Made by a program: the position numbers and the translations under genes
Shown: in pieces, positions 24,711 through 38,054 of the stretch
How positions within the stretch are numbered: the first letter of the stretch is position 1
Layout of the letters: the number at the start of each line of letters is the position of its first letter
Assembly (NCBI GenBank): GCA_902729315.2
Contig: LR746269.1
Span: 7,476,231-7,540,230 of the forward strand
Direction of reading: 5' to 3'
DNA length: 64,000 bases
Origin: Spirodela intermedia
Taxonomy: Eukaryota; Streptophyta; Magnoliopsida; Alismatales; Araceae
Notes under the pieces: generated by a model
Database searches by the model: none
Seen by the model: the letters and a program-made list of their open reading frames with translations, nothing else
What the model was told of the DNA's origin: nothing

Positions 24711-26366
24711 TCAGGGACCTTGTTCGGGCCATCCACTTGGGTTCACTGGTTGCGGCTCCCCAGGCATTTGCTGGGTTGATGGGCTCCTCTGCTCCTGGGT
24801 CCATTGGCCAGTCTGCATTGGCTCTCTTCTCTCCACTTGCATGGTTTCACGGCGTCGGTCATACCGAGGTCGAGGTCTGTTTCGTGTCTGCTGCCTCTCA
24901 TTGAAGCGAAATTGGGGCCTATGGATGACCTTGCCATCGATGAAGAGATCCCCTGTCAAATCCCAAGGTAAACTACATTATATGATAACAAGATTGTGTT
25001 GAAAAAGTGCAAAATGCATATTCCCTGATTACAATGAAACCTGTCTGAACTAGTCTGGTGGTTCAACACACTTTTTCGATCTGTGTTGCCTTAGAAAATC
25101 GCAGCTGAATTATTGTTTCTCTTTAGCCTTCCTTAGTCAACCTCTCTTTCTCTTTCTGTCTCTGTCTCTATCCCTATCTCTATTTCCCTCAACACGGGTG
25201 AACAAAGGTCTAGTGGGATCAATGAGGGCAGGGTCCCAGCTTCATAATATTCTAGCCTGAGTAGGGCTTGGGAATGCCAGGACCAAGCCCATTGACATCC
25301 TAATCACTAAGTTTATATAATTCAGTGTCATGATATCATCTAATCGCGAGATATAGCATATAAATGTGAATAAGTTTAGAGGAATTGAGTTTGAAGTAGG
25401 ATCATAGCGAGAGAAATCATCATCCACAAGAAAACTCTACCCTTCTTTCATTGCAAAAGATTTATTAACGTCCTACATCCAAAAGTCCTCTTGTTTTCCT
25501 CCGTTAGCCATGAATAAAATGACTGAATTCATCAAAGCTTGAATAACAAAACTGATCCAAACGCATCAGATGAAACACAGTTGAGGAAAAAGGGTCGATA
25601 ACGGCGATTAGAACGCAGGAACACATGCACAGATGAAACAATCTGCTCCATGGCCATTACCAACCTCCATAATCCTTGTTGGGTACATCGAGGTAAGAAT
25701 CAGGCAATACCCAAAGGACTCCAGGAAGCCCTGCAAGATCAGAAAAAAATCCAGTCATACATCGGATGTGGGATCATGTGTAGAGAAGGAATATGCGGAT
25801 ACCTTTGACTTTGTAAGAGAGCTCTTCAGAGATCAAGGCGCCGAAACCCGTGTAGGTAGATGTGCAGACCGAGTATATCTTCTTCTTCGCTTCCTCCTCA
25901 CTGAGCACAAGATGCTCCATGCTTCAAAAATTCATGCAGTATGCGAAGGAAATAGTAAAAGAGCGCAGAAGACTCACCCTCCGACGACGGTAGCGAGGGT
26001 GCTGACGTATGCGGCGATCATCTCCTCCTCCGAGGGTTTAGGGTTCTCGGGGAACTCCATGACGATGAGCCAGTGCTCGTAGTCGCATCCGTCGAGAAGG
26101 ATGGTCTCCTTCGGGGGGCGATTGCTAAAGTTCGGCGATGAGTCCCTAAGGGGGGAGTAGCCCGGTCCAGGCGTCGTCGTCTTCGGCCGAGCCAAGACGA
26201 ACCACGGCTCCGCAGGGGACGCAGACGGCGGCAGCCTTCCAAGCGCCAGGACGGCGGAGCGGGAGACGAGGGAAAGAGGATCGATGCGCGAGGAGGGAAG
26301 CTTTGGTAGAGAAGAGATGACCCTCGAGAGGCGGGAGACGAGCCCACGACGGGTGAGTGCTGCCAT
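24711..26366 (-). CDS. MORF3: MORF3-like multiple organellar RNA editing factor
   Basis: Exons 26366-25978, 25900-25803, 25730-25665 and 24952-24711 join in frame to 264 aa. MORF proteins bind PPR proteins and are needed for C-to-U editing of organellar RNA; MORF3 acts in mitochondria. After an Arg/Ser-rich, acid-poor N-terminus of about 85 residues, fit for a mitochondrial presequence, comes the MORF box: [59 protein letters not shown], then [17 protein letters not shown]. The tail [19 protein letters not shown] is what I recall of MORF3 rather than MORF1, 2, 8 or 9. The start at 26366 (MAALTRRGL) is the first in-frame ATG. It ends in a Gln/Pro-rich stretch. The last intron is about 0.7 kb. 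Confidence 0.93.
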
Positions 26367-26441
26367 TGTCGACGGGGGCAAGACAGTCGGAGAAACTCAG
26401 AAAGGGTGGGGGGCAGAAAACTAAAGAAAGTAGCCATGGGC

Positions 26442-26471
26442 TGGGCCTAACTTGGGCCACTAACTTGGGCA
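26442..26471 (-). promoter_or_regulatory. Three site II elements upstream of MORF3
   Basis: TGGGCC at 26442 and 26453 and TGGGCA at 26466, spaced 11 and 13 bp apart, about 75-105 bp before the ATG. Site II (TGGGCY) clusters are typical of nuclear genes for mitochondrial and ribosomal proteins and are bound by TCP factors. Confidence 0.6.
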
Positions 26472-27739
26472 GTCAATCCACTGCTAGGGTCCAAGTGTCG
26501 GAAAAACAATCATGAATGTTACAATTATTTTATAAATATAATAATATTAAATTAAAATACAAATAATTAAGATAATCATATTATTGCATTTCAATAATGT
26601 AAATATGATCATATATAGGAATAAAAAACTGAGAAAAGTCACTATAGCTATAAGTTATTGAATTTTAAAAATATGTTTATCTAGTCCCATAGTCCCTTTG
26701 ACCCTAACATAGACTTAAATATTATCAATAGTTAACGTTGTTAATTAGTTTTGTAGTAATAGGGCACCTAATGATCTCAAATAATATAGATTACCAACCA
26801 TATCTTATTTATTATATATTTATTGTTAAACACAAGGATATTCAAATTTCATTTTAACACGTGAAAATTACATCAATGCTGAAAGTATTTTATATTTTAT
26901 GAAATGTGATATTATATATTTAGAATTTTGAGAAATACTAAAGTTGTGAAATTAGTGCACATAGTTTCTTTGTAGAATGGTTAAAAGAGGTCCATTGTTA
27001 CAAGAGGTCCATACTCACCTCATCTCAACCAATCAAATGTTGGAGAGAGAGAAGAGATAGAGAGCAAAAGATGGGGGCATGCATTAGGATAAGCCTGTAC
27101 AAGGAGATAGACTCTACTTGCATAATGACCTGGTGGCTACATGGGAGCACACAAGGATGGCCTTTCCCTCCATAGAGGCTAGATTGATGTCCTCAAGGAG
27201 CATATCACTACATGGTGTACTATTGGAAGTCCCTAAGACATTCTTGAAGGTCACACAAGAGGGCTGCACCCAAAGGAAGACAAATAGCATATGACTTTGG
27301 CTAATCAAGAGAATTAGGCCTATTTTAAGTCAAAATCATATGAGCATTGAGTTGTATGACTCCAAAATCATTGAGACAATCAGGCCATCCAACTCCAAAT
27401 CATGAGAGAATAAGACCATATAGCTCAAGGTTATAAGATAATTTGGCCTTCAACCCAAATTCATAATGAAATAAGCCATCCACTTCAAATTCATAAGGTA
27501 ACTGTGGAATCATGCTAAAAATTATAAATAAAATTGGGTATCTAAAAAATCTGAGGGGAAAAAAGGGTATATAAGTTCATGTTGGAGGCCTTGCTAGTAG
27601 GTGAGCTTGGCCATATCTTGATCATGAGCCATGACCATCTCCTTTCCATCTACATACATTCCAAGGCTCCCTAGATTGAAATTACGACAAAGTTAGATAT
27701 TTTCATATAAATAATTGAGTCCTTGAATTTTAAAAACTA

Positions 27740-28200
27740 TATGTATAATTGTGTCATATATAGGTTATTTGGTAGTGTTTATTTTGTTCAATTTTTGTTT
27801 ATTTTTCTATTTCTTTAATCTATTTCTAGTGTTTCAATTTTTTATAAATATTTTCAAAGTATGTTTGCTTTAAGAGTGTCCCACTTCTTTTGATGCCTTT
27901 TTAAATCTTCCCACTTCATAACCTTAGACAATCTTAGTAATTATAATTTTTTTATTCTCTTAGAGATGATTATGAGTGTTTGTGGATTCAATGACATTAT
28001 TTTAATCCTTGTGGATTCAAAGATCGTCAGAACTATTCTTGTAGATTCATAGTTCAACTTTGTTTTTCTTCCACTCAAAATTTTACATCTTTTGGATTTA
28101 AGGCTCAAATATTCTTTCTATGCAACTCTTCCTTTGTAAAGTGATATTGGAGGAACCCTCATGGATTCAAGGGCATCATAATTTAAGGATTTTGTGTCGT
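27740..28200. repeat. Dispersed repeat related to the 51.65-52.55 kb palindrome
   Basis: Repeated blocks such as CTTGTGGATTCAAAG and TTGGATTTAAGGCTCAAAT reappear in reverse at 51780-52190 and in direct sense at 52230-52430. The order of blocks is kept but identity is modest. No ends or coding capacity seen. Confidence 0.6.
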
Positions 28201-28785
28201 GAAATGGACATTTGGAAAGATATTTTATGTTTATACATGGAGGATGTTAACCAATTTAGATTCACCATAGAGTGAAAAGGCAGTTGAAGATCTATTGATT
28301 GTTTCATGTCATATTTTTTATTCTTCTACAACTTATGTTGTATCACGTTGTCTTTGAGTGTTGTGATATTATCTTCATTAGAAATGTGGTGATTAACTAT
28401 TTTACCACATTCAAAGATAGTCACATCCAATTAGGTGAAGTAATAAAACTCTTTCGTAGGGTATGGCTTTACCATTAAGTATAAGCTATAGCTAATCAAC
28501 TTAGAGACTGATGACTTTCAATTATAGGGAGCATAGGCTTTGGTTATGATCTTATTAGTGACAAATAACATAACTTTAGAGGAGGATCATGTTGATGCCT
28601 TTGGTTCTTAATACCATAATGTGAAAATTTATATATTGAATAGTTATTAACTAAAATTTATGAATGATCATTAATGATTTTGTGACTCTATGACTAATAA
28701 ATGAATCCAAAGAGTTAATTCTAGAAATCTTTATATGTCGAAACCAATACAGAATCCTATATTTCATATATAAGCACATGTAGCT

Positions 28786-29045
28786 TAATGCCAATGCACA
28801 TGAGAAAATAATTAAAAATTTCATGAAATGTCAAAATCTTGTGTGAGTCTCAAACTTAGAATCTAGATGATGATATGTTGGAAGCTTATGTGAGGAAATA
28901 GTTGAAAACTCATGAAAAGTTATGTTGAGTGTAAGTCTTGAATCTAGAATCTAGAATCTAGGTGATGACACATTAGAAGCTTATGCAAGGAAATAGTTGG
29001 AAACTCACGAAATATCAAGCCAAGCATAAGTCTTGAGCCTGGAAC
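28786..29045. repeat. Tandem repeat of about 97 bp, two and a half units
   Basis: The segment GAAGCTTATGTGAGGAAATAG at about 28881 recurs as GAAGCTTATGCAAGGAAATAG at about 28978, with AGTCTTGA(A/G)... joining each unit; a weaker partial unit precedes at about 28795. AGAATCT is further repeated three times at 28938-28958. Confidence 0.7.
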
Positions 29046-29559
29046 ATGTTTATTTGGACTTGACCTCAACAGAAAAAATGTTTACTGACAAGACATGAAT
29101 TTCTAGTGCAAATTTTAAATAAAACAAATGAGAGAATAAAGAGTATTGAAGTAAAAAAAAGATAAAGGTCATTGCTGCATAATTTGGGTAATGAAAATAT
29201 TTTTGAAATTGATTGACCTTTCTTTAGATTCAAAAAATGAGTTAAGAACATAGAATATACAAAAGAGAAAGATTGAAAGAAAGATGAGTGAATTCTTCAA
29301 TGGCCTTTATTCAATGAAGTACAAAACATTGCATCAAATATTTGTTTGACTTGGTGATCTTAGGTAGATTTATCTGAAAGTTTGACACTCTCCATCAAGC
29401 CATAAGGTATTTGGGTGGTGAGATGAGAGGTATTTGGGCAATAACATAAGGTGTTGGTAGCCTAGTTGAGCCTTTGATGGACTAGGTTTTTGAGCAGATA
29501 AAATTGGTGTGATTTGATTGTAATCACATAAAAATTAGTATATTTTTTAGATAAATATT

Positions 29560-29815
29560 AAAATTTGGTAGGAAAGATGCTATAGGATTAAAAGTAACTA
29601 AGTGAGGGTGCGGAGTAGTATAAAAAGTTTGTGTTCTTAGTGGTGAAGAAAGAATTGTGAGAGAACCTATACAAAGAGAGAAAAAAACTTTAAGAGAATT
29701 TGTATTGAGAAAGAGAGAGCATTGAGAGAATCTACGTCAACATATCATTGTTAGGCAAAAATTGAGAATTAATAAAAATCTATAGAAACTGAATTCACCC
29801 CCTCTTGGTGTTTCA
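29560..29815. repeat. Possible Copia LTR remnant
   Basis: TATAAAAAG near 29620, a GAGA-rich leader and the phrase AATTCACCCCCTCTTGG near 29800 resemble the end of a Copia LTR and its leader. No matching second LTR, primer binding site or coding domains were found. Confidence 0.25.
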
Positions 29816-31829
29816 CTTAGCCCCTTTTTGAACCTATAAATTATGCCACATTGATATTAATTGTATGTGCCATGTGTAAGTAGATTGTACGAATATTTGA
29901 TACACAAGTCATGATGGGTTATACACAAGGCATCCTAAGAGGTAACAAACATTGATGTTGCTATGTGATAAGTTATATTGACTTGAAATAGATAAAGTCA
30001 TAAAAGTTTATATCTAATCCTTCTTAATGTGTCATCAGACAAATAAAGTAGTACACCAAAGTAGCTAACACGTTGGAGCCATTGATGATTCTAAGTTGAC
30101 AATTGAAGTCTATTTCAATGGACTTTATTGTGGTCTTGATGAATGGTGAAAGGTGAATATGTAAGTTTTGTTGTTATCAATCAACTCTCAAAGTAAAATT
30201 TGTTCATCTCAACTTACATAGACAACGATAGGGAAAAGATGACATGTCTCTTAATGAGCCATGTGGTTATGGGGGGCTATTGTGGAATATTGTCAATGAT
30301 CAACACATGTGCTTGATGTGATGATTCTAGATGACTCTCTTTTGAAGATGTGCACACACCTCAAATTCTCTACTAACTTCTATATATAGAAAACACTAAA
30401 TGACGCATGTTAATAAAATGTTAGAGGTGTGCCTCTATTACTATGTGATAGTGAATTAGGAGGTTTTTTTGATTTATTAGACACTAATTTTTATCACAGA
30501 GCTTGCAATAGATTTAAGTGACATGTTATTTGCCATGAATCTCGTGATGAAGCAATCTTGTGATGAATCACAATTGACAAAATAATGGATCAGTGCACAA
30601 TTTTCACTAGATGCAACAAGCACATATTGAAGAGGCATATAAGACATTAGTACTAATGGTGTCATAAATGAAAAATAACATAGGAAGAATAATGACATGA
30701 AGATAATCAACAATGGAGACTAGGTTCCTTCAAACTTGAACGAGGAGCTACACAAGATTGTCAAGTAGAGCAAATGACACAAGAGGCTGATGTTGTGCTT
30801 TGATAGACAATTTGAAGTTACGAGATGAGTATGTAAGCTAGTCTACCAATTCAACATCTTGAGAAGACTATCTATTCAATCTTCCACATCTTGCTCCTAG
30901 AGGCATATAAGGGAGACTCAAAGGATGTCATGAAGAATTGTCCCCAGAGGGCACCACTAACATGTGTCCATCTTTTCACTAGGCTAGTGCCAATTTTGGG
31001 AAGAAGGAGGTGAATTGTGATGGGCATTACCACACTAATTACAACATTTATTTTCTCATCAAATGACAAGGGATATCATAGAAAGACAATATGGGAGTGC
31101 ATGATCAACCTTTGACAATTAAGGGACCACATCAACATATACTTTAAAGGTTATCCTCTAATGAAGATGTTCATTTTTATGTGTAAGAGAGGATGTTATG
31201 ACTTCGGTATAAAAGAGTATAGTTTGGATACATAACTACACCTTTGAGATCAACACAATATGGTGGCTCCATGTGCAAGTGTGAGGGATATGTTGACACA
31301 ACAAGATGTGACACATGTGCATGCGTATGTATTGTGAAGGCACTTAACAACACAAGAAGACATGCAAAACATGAGTAGAATCATGCAATGACATATATAG
31401 ATATGTGTGGTGTGTGTAGAGGTGACATGACTTAGTTGTCGAATAATAAATCACACAAATTTAAAAACTTATAAAACTAGAAAATACTATCTTTTAGATA
31501 TTTAGAAGTATTTTGAATAAATAAATTAATAATATTTTGATAAAAGATTCTCAAAATAGTTGAGAATTACTAAGTCAATCACAAGGATGTAAGATAATAT
31601 AGGATAATATTTCACAATTTTCTTAAAATAATATGATTTTTTATAATTTTTATATTAAAAAATAAATTAAAAAATTAAAAAAAAAAGAAAGAAGGGCATG
31701 GTCTTCAAGATGATGTTAGCACTCAAATGAATGTGATTCGGGTGAAAATAGAGTTTCACTTGGTGATTTTTACATAAATATTTACAGACAATCTAATTAG
31801 TCAAATTAAGATTTGTAAAAGTAATAAAC

Positions 31830-32985
31830 TCAATTTAGAGGTTAAATATATCATCATGATGCAACTAAATTTATACAAATAATATTTATAAAATCTCACT
31901 TTTTGGTTTATGATAAGTAAGGGTTGATCTTTAGGAAGCATGGGTAATAAGAGTAAGAATTTTACTTATTTTATTTCATATATATATATACTTGAGATTA
32001 TGAAGGATAGAATTAAATCTAAAAAAAGGTGAAGACAAGATAAATAAAAAGTGTGGTAAAAGGGAGAGAATAGATCTAATGAAATAGAATGGTATAATAA
32101 ATCATAAAACTAGTTCACACTAAGAGTTAATTTATTTATCGAGAAGACTACAAAGACGTCTTAGATCTAGATCTTACACATACCTTGTCGTGCATCAGTC
32201 TTAGGCCAAGTAGTGTTAGATGTGCGACGATCTTGATGTACTCTTGGCAGTTTCTTCTCCACAACAATCTTAAACACGAGAATACTACTGACCGGGCCTT
32301 GATTTTTCTCTTTTTTTCTTTGGCTAATCACTACTAAAGAGAGCTAAAAAGTCTCTTTCAAGAGGAGGGTGAGAGGTGTTAAACCTTTAGAGAATTAAGC
32401 CCCTCCAATAGACGGTTATGATTAATAACCATCTCTCTTTGTGGACGGTCTAAATTCTTCCATAAGGGCGATGCTCTAATCTTCCTCTTAGTCTCCTCTT
32501 AAGACATCCTAAGATAGACAGCCTAGATCTCATATATTGATAACCTTTTTAAGTCCAAATAGCTTAAGCCAAAGTTATGTGTCACTTAAGGTCTAAATGG
32601 GCCTGACCAAGATGACGTACTCTCTAGGGCCCATAAACATATTGGGCTGACCCTCTCCAGAAGACTTGGGCTAAAAACTTAAGAGTCTTTCATTACTTTC
32701 AACTCATAATAAGAGTTCACCTAAGTTCTTGTAATTAAATAACTATCATGAAAATGTGAGAGAATCACTACTTGATTTCATAAAAGTCAAGTGAGGTTAG
32801 TCTCATAACATTAATAAAATAGGTAAAATAAAATATATTCAGACTTAAATAATAAAATATTATAAATATCATAATGAGTCAACAACACATATATAATTAT
32901 ATTTTCTATCTACTAATTAACATCTTTATATAAGATATTACTATATAGATACAACTACTAATTTATAATTATGAAAAAATTAAAA
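31830..32985. repeat. Dispersed repeat of about 1.1 kb, copy A
   Basis: Colinear and same-sense with 54118-55230. Shared landmarks include AATTTAGAGGTTA near the left end, TACTTATTTTATTTC followed by TA repeats, GGTGAAGA, CACGAGAAT, AATTAGGCCCCTC-type block near 32395, GAGAGAA(T/G)...CACTTGA, and TAACTACTAATTTAT-like end. It has no coding frame; it may be a non-autonomous element or an old LTR. Confidence 0.7.
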
Positions 32986-35900
32986 GAAATTATAATTAAA
33001 TAAAGAAAAGTTTTGAAACTTAAAATCACATAAAGTATCACTAAATTAAGTAAAAATTAAGTTGAAAGTAGGAAATGTAGAGTTTCAGTCTTTGATAGTG
33101 ATCACTGAAATTTTATTAGTGATCACTAAAATTCTGTGTTTAAGTTGATTATCGTGTGATGTCTACAATCTCAAAAGTTCTCCTTAAACATGGACAATTT
33201 AAGTATTTATTGGATTTCCTTTTGAAGTCCAAAAAATGATGGTAGAAGTTAAACTAGTTAAAAAATATAAAATAAAGTTCTAGTGTTGCGACAATGATCC
33301 ATTAGAATCTTGAGTGTTTGAGAAGACTATTGAATAATATCTACAAGAAGGCTTTTCTTGGACATGAATGATGTGGACAATCTCTAAATTTTTTTATGAA
33401 GTCTAGAAATTAATGAAGTGGGTTAACAAGTCATGCTGATAATTGTTACTCGATGGAGTGAAAAAATAATGACTTTGTAGATCTTCAGTGACTATTACCT
33501 AATGGAAATAAGTTAGATGGAGGTAGAGCATGTCTTTAAGAGTTTTATCCTCAGGTCTATATAGCAAGAGGAGACTCTTCATTGCATTTGGTTTGCTCTT
33601 AGAAGGTGGTGACTCATCTCTTAGTGGATTGTTCTTTTCCTCAATGATGACTTGTTTGTCGATCTATCAGAGATAATTTACTTAATAGATTTATGATCTT
33701 TTTATCTATATTATTTGACAATTTTAGTAATGAGATTTCATGAATCACATTGATGAAAGTTTCATTAATGATTGAGTGATTATGATAGTTTAATTGTTTA
33801 CCATCAATTTGTAGGAGAATCATGATTTAATTAGATAAAAACATAAGTTTTGGCTCTAGTGGGATTCAAATCTTTGCCAATCACCTACATACATGAGAGA
33901 GAGTGAAGTAAGTACATAAATACTCTTATAAAGTGACATAAGGGTATGTCATTCTTATAAATAAGGAATATTTTAGGTATTAAAAATATTAAAAATATTT
34001 AGGAAGGTAGTTTAGTCTCACATTAGTTATTTTACGATTTTAGAGATAGATATATAGTAATATAAGATTTCATCATCAATGAACCTTTCTCTCATGTGTA
34101 TATGACCACTCTTTGCCTCATGCCCAACTAGCCACTAGTGACGTAGAAGGAAAGAGACTCACATGTCCCCTATTGATCTATCCTTAGCCACTTGAGCCTT
34201 TTGCTTGTGGCTCCACCTGACTATACTTTTGACTCGCTTGTAGGCTAGAGGTTGGGGAGTCTATTTTTTCTATATTTTTCTTTATTTATCTCAAAAATAG
34301 GATTTTAAAAATTATATAAATTCACATAATTAGCCAAAAAATCATATTAATCAACTATAACTTCTTTTTCATAATTTTACACAAATATATGTCTCTTTAT
34401 CATAAGTTAAGATATAAATATATTATTAATTAATTATTACCTCAAGATAATAAAAACTTATCAAAAGTCACATAACTATATGGTGTAGGCATACACAATT
34501 CTATAAAACTCACACATGGATGCATATAACTTAGTCGTATATTACTACTAAGTCAGAGTGAGATTCACAAAAAGTAGTTGTGAAGCTTGGAGGTGTTGTA
34601 CAAATAGCACATAATACCCAACAACATAGTATACACGTGTGAATTGCATAGGCTTGTATGTATGTCTCACATGCTTATTTAGGATGGGTGGATAGTTCTA
34701 CTAATACACTATGAGGTTTGGGTGAACCTCAATAGCCTTTGCATGATATACCACATCAATGTCATGGAGGTAATATGGGCATGGGCATAGGCATGTGTGC
34801 ACATGGACTTAGACATTGGCACATTATAAGTTGGACCATTAGAGAGGAAATGTGATACTTGATGAGGAAATTGGACTGTTGGAGCGATAGAACATCGATT
34901 GACTTAGAAGATGAATAGTCAAGGAGGTGAGGAGCTAAATAAAGAGGAACATGGACTACAAAGGAGGCAAATTGTCAAATATCTAAAGATGAAATGTTGT
35001 GTGACCTTTCAAGTGATTGTGCTCTACTTGTAAAAGGGGCATACCTCCATTTGATTGCATAGACAAGTCATCCCACATCTCATGTATCTCTTTTGAGTTG
35101 AGAATGTGCAATCCCCCTTGTGTGTGATACTATAGCCCATTGTTAAAGAGAGAAGAGTGAGGATGGTTGAGCATTGATGATGATACTCAATGCTATCACA
35201 TGGGTAAATAATCTGCAGTTAGGGAATACCCATGTGACACCATCTCCTTGGAGGGAGGGGAGAGATTGTATGGCCATATCTCAATAATTATGATTCACTA
35301 GTAGAATTAACATTGAAAAAATATACTCACAATGGAACTTAGTCATTTTCTATAACATTTGTTAGTTAAATATGACTATGCTAAATTGATGGACCAAAAC
35401 ATGGTATAGTGGTTTTTTTAGAGAAAAAAATTCACCTAAAAAAAATAAAGTAGCTAATCATATGTTCTTCTTGTTTGTAGAGAGCTACAACTAAAAAAAC
35501 CTTAAATGTTTTTAAATAACGTGTTTAAAGCCATACAAATAGAGTTGTATAATTTATGAGATTTTTGCCTATAAGCTCTTTCATGTTAATTTTTTTGTAT
35601 TTTCTTTGCATGGCCTTGCTCATTCATTAAATGAAAATGTAGCTCTATCTTTCAAGGATGGTCAGATCATAGAGGGGCTAACCTGTCTTTGGCAAACCAG
35701 ATCTTCCCTTGGATTCTGGAATCTTCAGTTAATGAAATTGACATTCTACACGGCTAAAGGATACCATATTCATCATAAAATCCCCAAATTTTGCATGTGC
35801 AGGGTGTTGAGCATGTGCTTCTGTTTTCATTATGGAATCTCCAAAGTATTTGGTACGATAATCTGTGGGTATTAGACTCATGGGGCTCACTGAAGAGAGC

Positions 35901-37184
35901 CATTTAGGATCCAAGTGGTCTATGCCAACATATAATCCAGTTGAGAAGTAATTGTCAGATACCCTTAATTATCAGAACGAGCTAGCTTAGTGCTCATATA
36001 GGGAGTCACATCACAGGACCGTCCAATGTTCGCTTTCCAAGGGGACCAACCAGTCACCAAAGTTTTAAGATGCGTCTTAACACAGTAGGTATGCCAGTCC
36101 GATCCAAGAACACAGTCAAGAAATGACGAGCCCGAATCTTGAAGAACCCACGGTAGGTCTTCATGAACATACGTCCAGGGAGAGTCTAGATCTTTTGTGA
36201 CATAGTTTCATCCCGAAATTAGGGTTTGAAGCTAGCTATCTCAACTACTCGCTTCTGTACAATCCTGAAGTCACGCACTTATACATTAACCAAGAGTGTT
36301 ATCTTGTTTGTTTCTTAGCTGAGGAGAATGTTCATGACACAGGCTTCTTGCTAATCCCAGGATGATCATCACAAGGAAAACCTCATATAGGATTGACTTT
36401 GGAGTCTGGTTATCTTGTAGTGCAGTCACTAAAAACATCAATGAGACGTGAACATCTCGTCCCCCACCTCTTGGCATGTAAAAGCTGGCATCTGACTGAC
36501 ATGATTCAAGGGACAAGACTAGCGAAAAAAAGAAAGAATAATCATCTTATGGTGCAAGTATAAATTATCGAATAAACTTGGGGGACATCACATCAAAGGC
36601 GAAGATAAAACAGTAATTCATTTCTGGTGCCATTAAAAATCTGAGATGAGGATGGCTAATGAAGGAACTCTTCTCATCCTTACCCATATATCTCCAAATC
36701 CAGATGTCCGATCTGGCTACTGCGGCGTCAAACGGCGGCAGATCGAACCGTCATGAACAGTGGAAAAACACCCTCCGGCGGCCAAATAAATTAGTCGACC
36801 CACAGACTCTGCCCCGGCCGGCGAGAGGTTTCCGTCATCGTTTGACTCAGACGGCTGGCAATCAGCCGCCGAACCTGCCCCGGTGCCTACCTGCTCTCTT
36901 TTCAACCACCAACGGCATCTCCCCTTCCCTGGTCTGGCACCAGGGGAAGATGGTTTTAGGGCATTGCCTGTCATCAGACTTGCACCCACATTCTCTCCAT
37001 GACGGTACGGCTGCCGTTTTTCTTCTATGGCCAGTGGAGTGGATGCCACATTCTAGCTGCTCGACGGTGTTCACTACAGGGCCTTACGCCGTCATTATGT
37101 AGTCATTATTCAGTAGCAAACGAATCAACGGACCCGGCCTGGCCCATTCCGACCGCGGACCCAGAGAGGGAGGGAGGGAGGAAG

Positions 37185-37218
<34 letters not shown>

Positions 37219-37983
37219 CCGCGATAAGAATCTGTCTTAAGAAAAAAGCATAGAAATTTCTGGTTTGATTTGAAAGTAATTGACCGTAGAAAGAAATCTG
37301 ACCGGACTACGGTGCGGCAGCGACAGTGGTGTCAAACTTTTAGGTCATCCAGATCGATTCTTGAGGGCGGCATCGATTCGGCCTACCGTCTTCTCTGTCT
37401 GACCTTTGACTTTTGACAACGCGTTACGCTCTCCTGAATCTGTCGGTCCATTGCCAGAGAGGAGAGAGAGAGAGAGAGGTCTTCTTAATACACGCGTGTG
37501 TGCAGTAGGTTCGGAAATAACCAGCTCTCTCAACGACTAAAGTTACTATTTCGCGTGATTGTGCAAGAGCATTGATATCCATCAAAGAAGGAATCTTAAA
37601 TGGAAACAAAAACATCCACCCCCCTCCCAAGCAGATCCTGTGGCTATTTGACCTAATAAAAGATTCATGGGTAAGAGAACTTGGTGTCAGAAATTGGGGT
37701 CGAGGTGTGAACGTGCTAACTAATCAACGTGCGTCTTTAATGTCGCCAATTTCCATGCCGGCAGTGGCGGAGGCGGGCCACGGCTGCGCTGTGTTGGTCG
37801 CCTTGCATGAACCGGGGCAGGGACTATTCGGATTGGGGTTGAGAACCTGACTCCTCTCACCCGTACTAATCCCAACTCCGATTGTAAACAGGTTGACTAA
37901 AGTGGTGGTGCAACTGGCGAAGAGTTGAGTGGGCCATTTGGGAGGTCTTTCCGACAGATCGACGCGGTTTCGGTCTAGTTTCA

Positions 37984-37990
37984 TATATAG
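37984..37990 (+). promoter_or_regulatory. TATA box of left-arm pectinesterase
   Basis: TATATAG about 65 bp before the ATG at 38055. The same motif stands at 58866-58872 on the minus strand for the other copy. An ATG at 38013 starts a 7-codon frame ending before the gene start, if it is transcribed at all. Confidence 0.55.
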
Positions 37991-38054
37991 GCGGAGTATT
38001 TACAGGAGCTCGATGAGAAGGGGACGGAGTTTCTGAGCCTTGTCTTTCTTGAAC

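Larger units (their letters stand above)
26472..36595. other. AT-rich, gene-poor stretch
   Basis: About 10 kb without a recognisable gene on either strand; open frames are short and show no domain. It contains the repeats listed separately (27740-28200, 28786-29045, 29560-29815, 31830-32985). The remainder is probably decayed transposon DNA, but no coding domains remain to say which. Confidence 0.5.

Noticed and set aside
36659-37102. Open frame upstream of the left pectinesterase, also open in the right arm
   Set aside because: The two arm copies differ by frame-changing indels and the products diverge, so conservation is of DNA by duplication, not of a protein.
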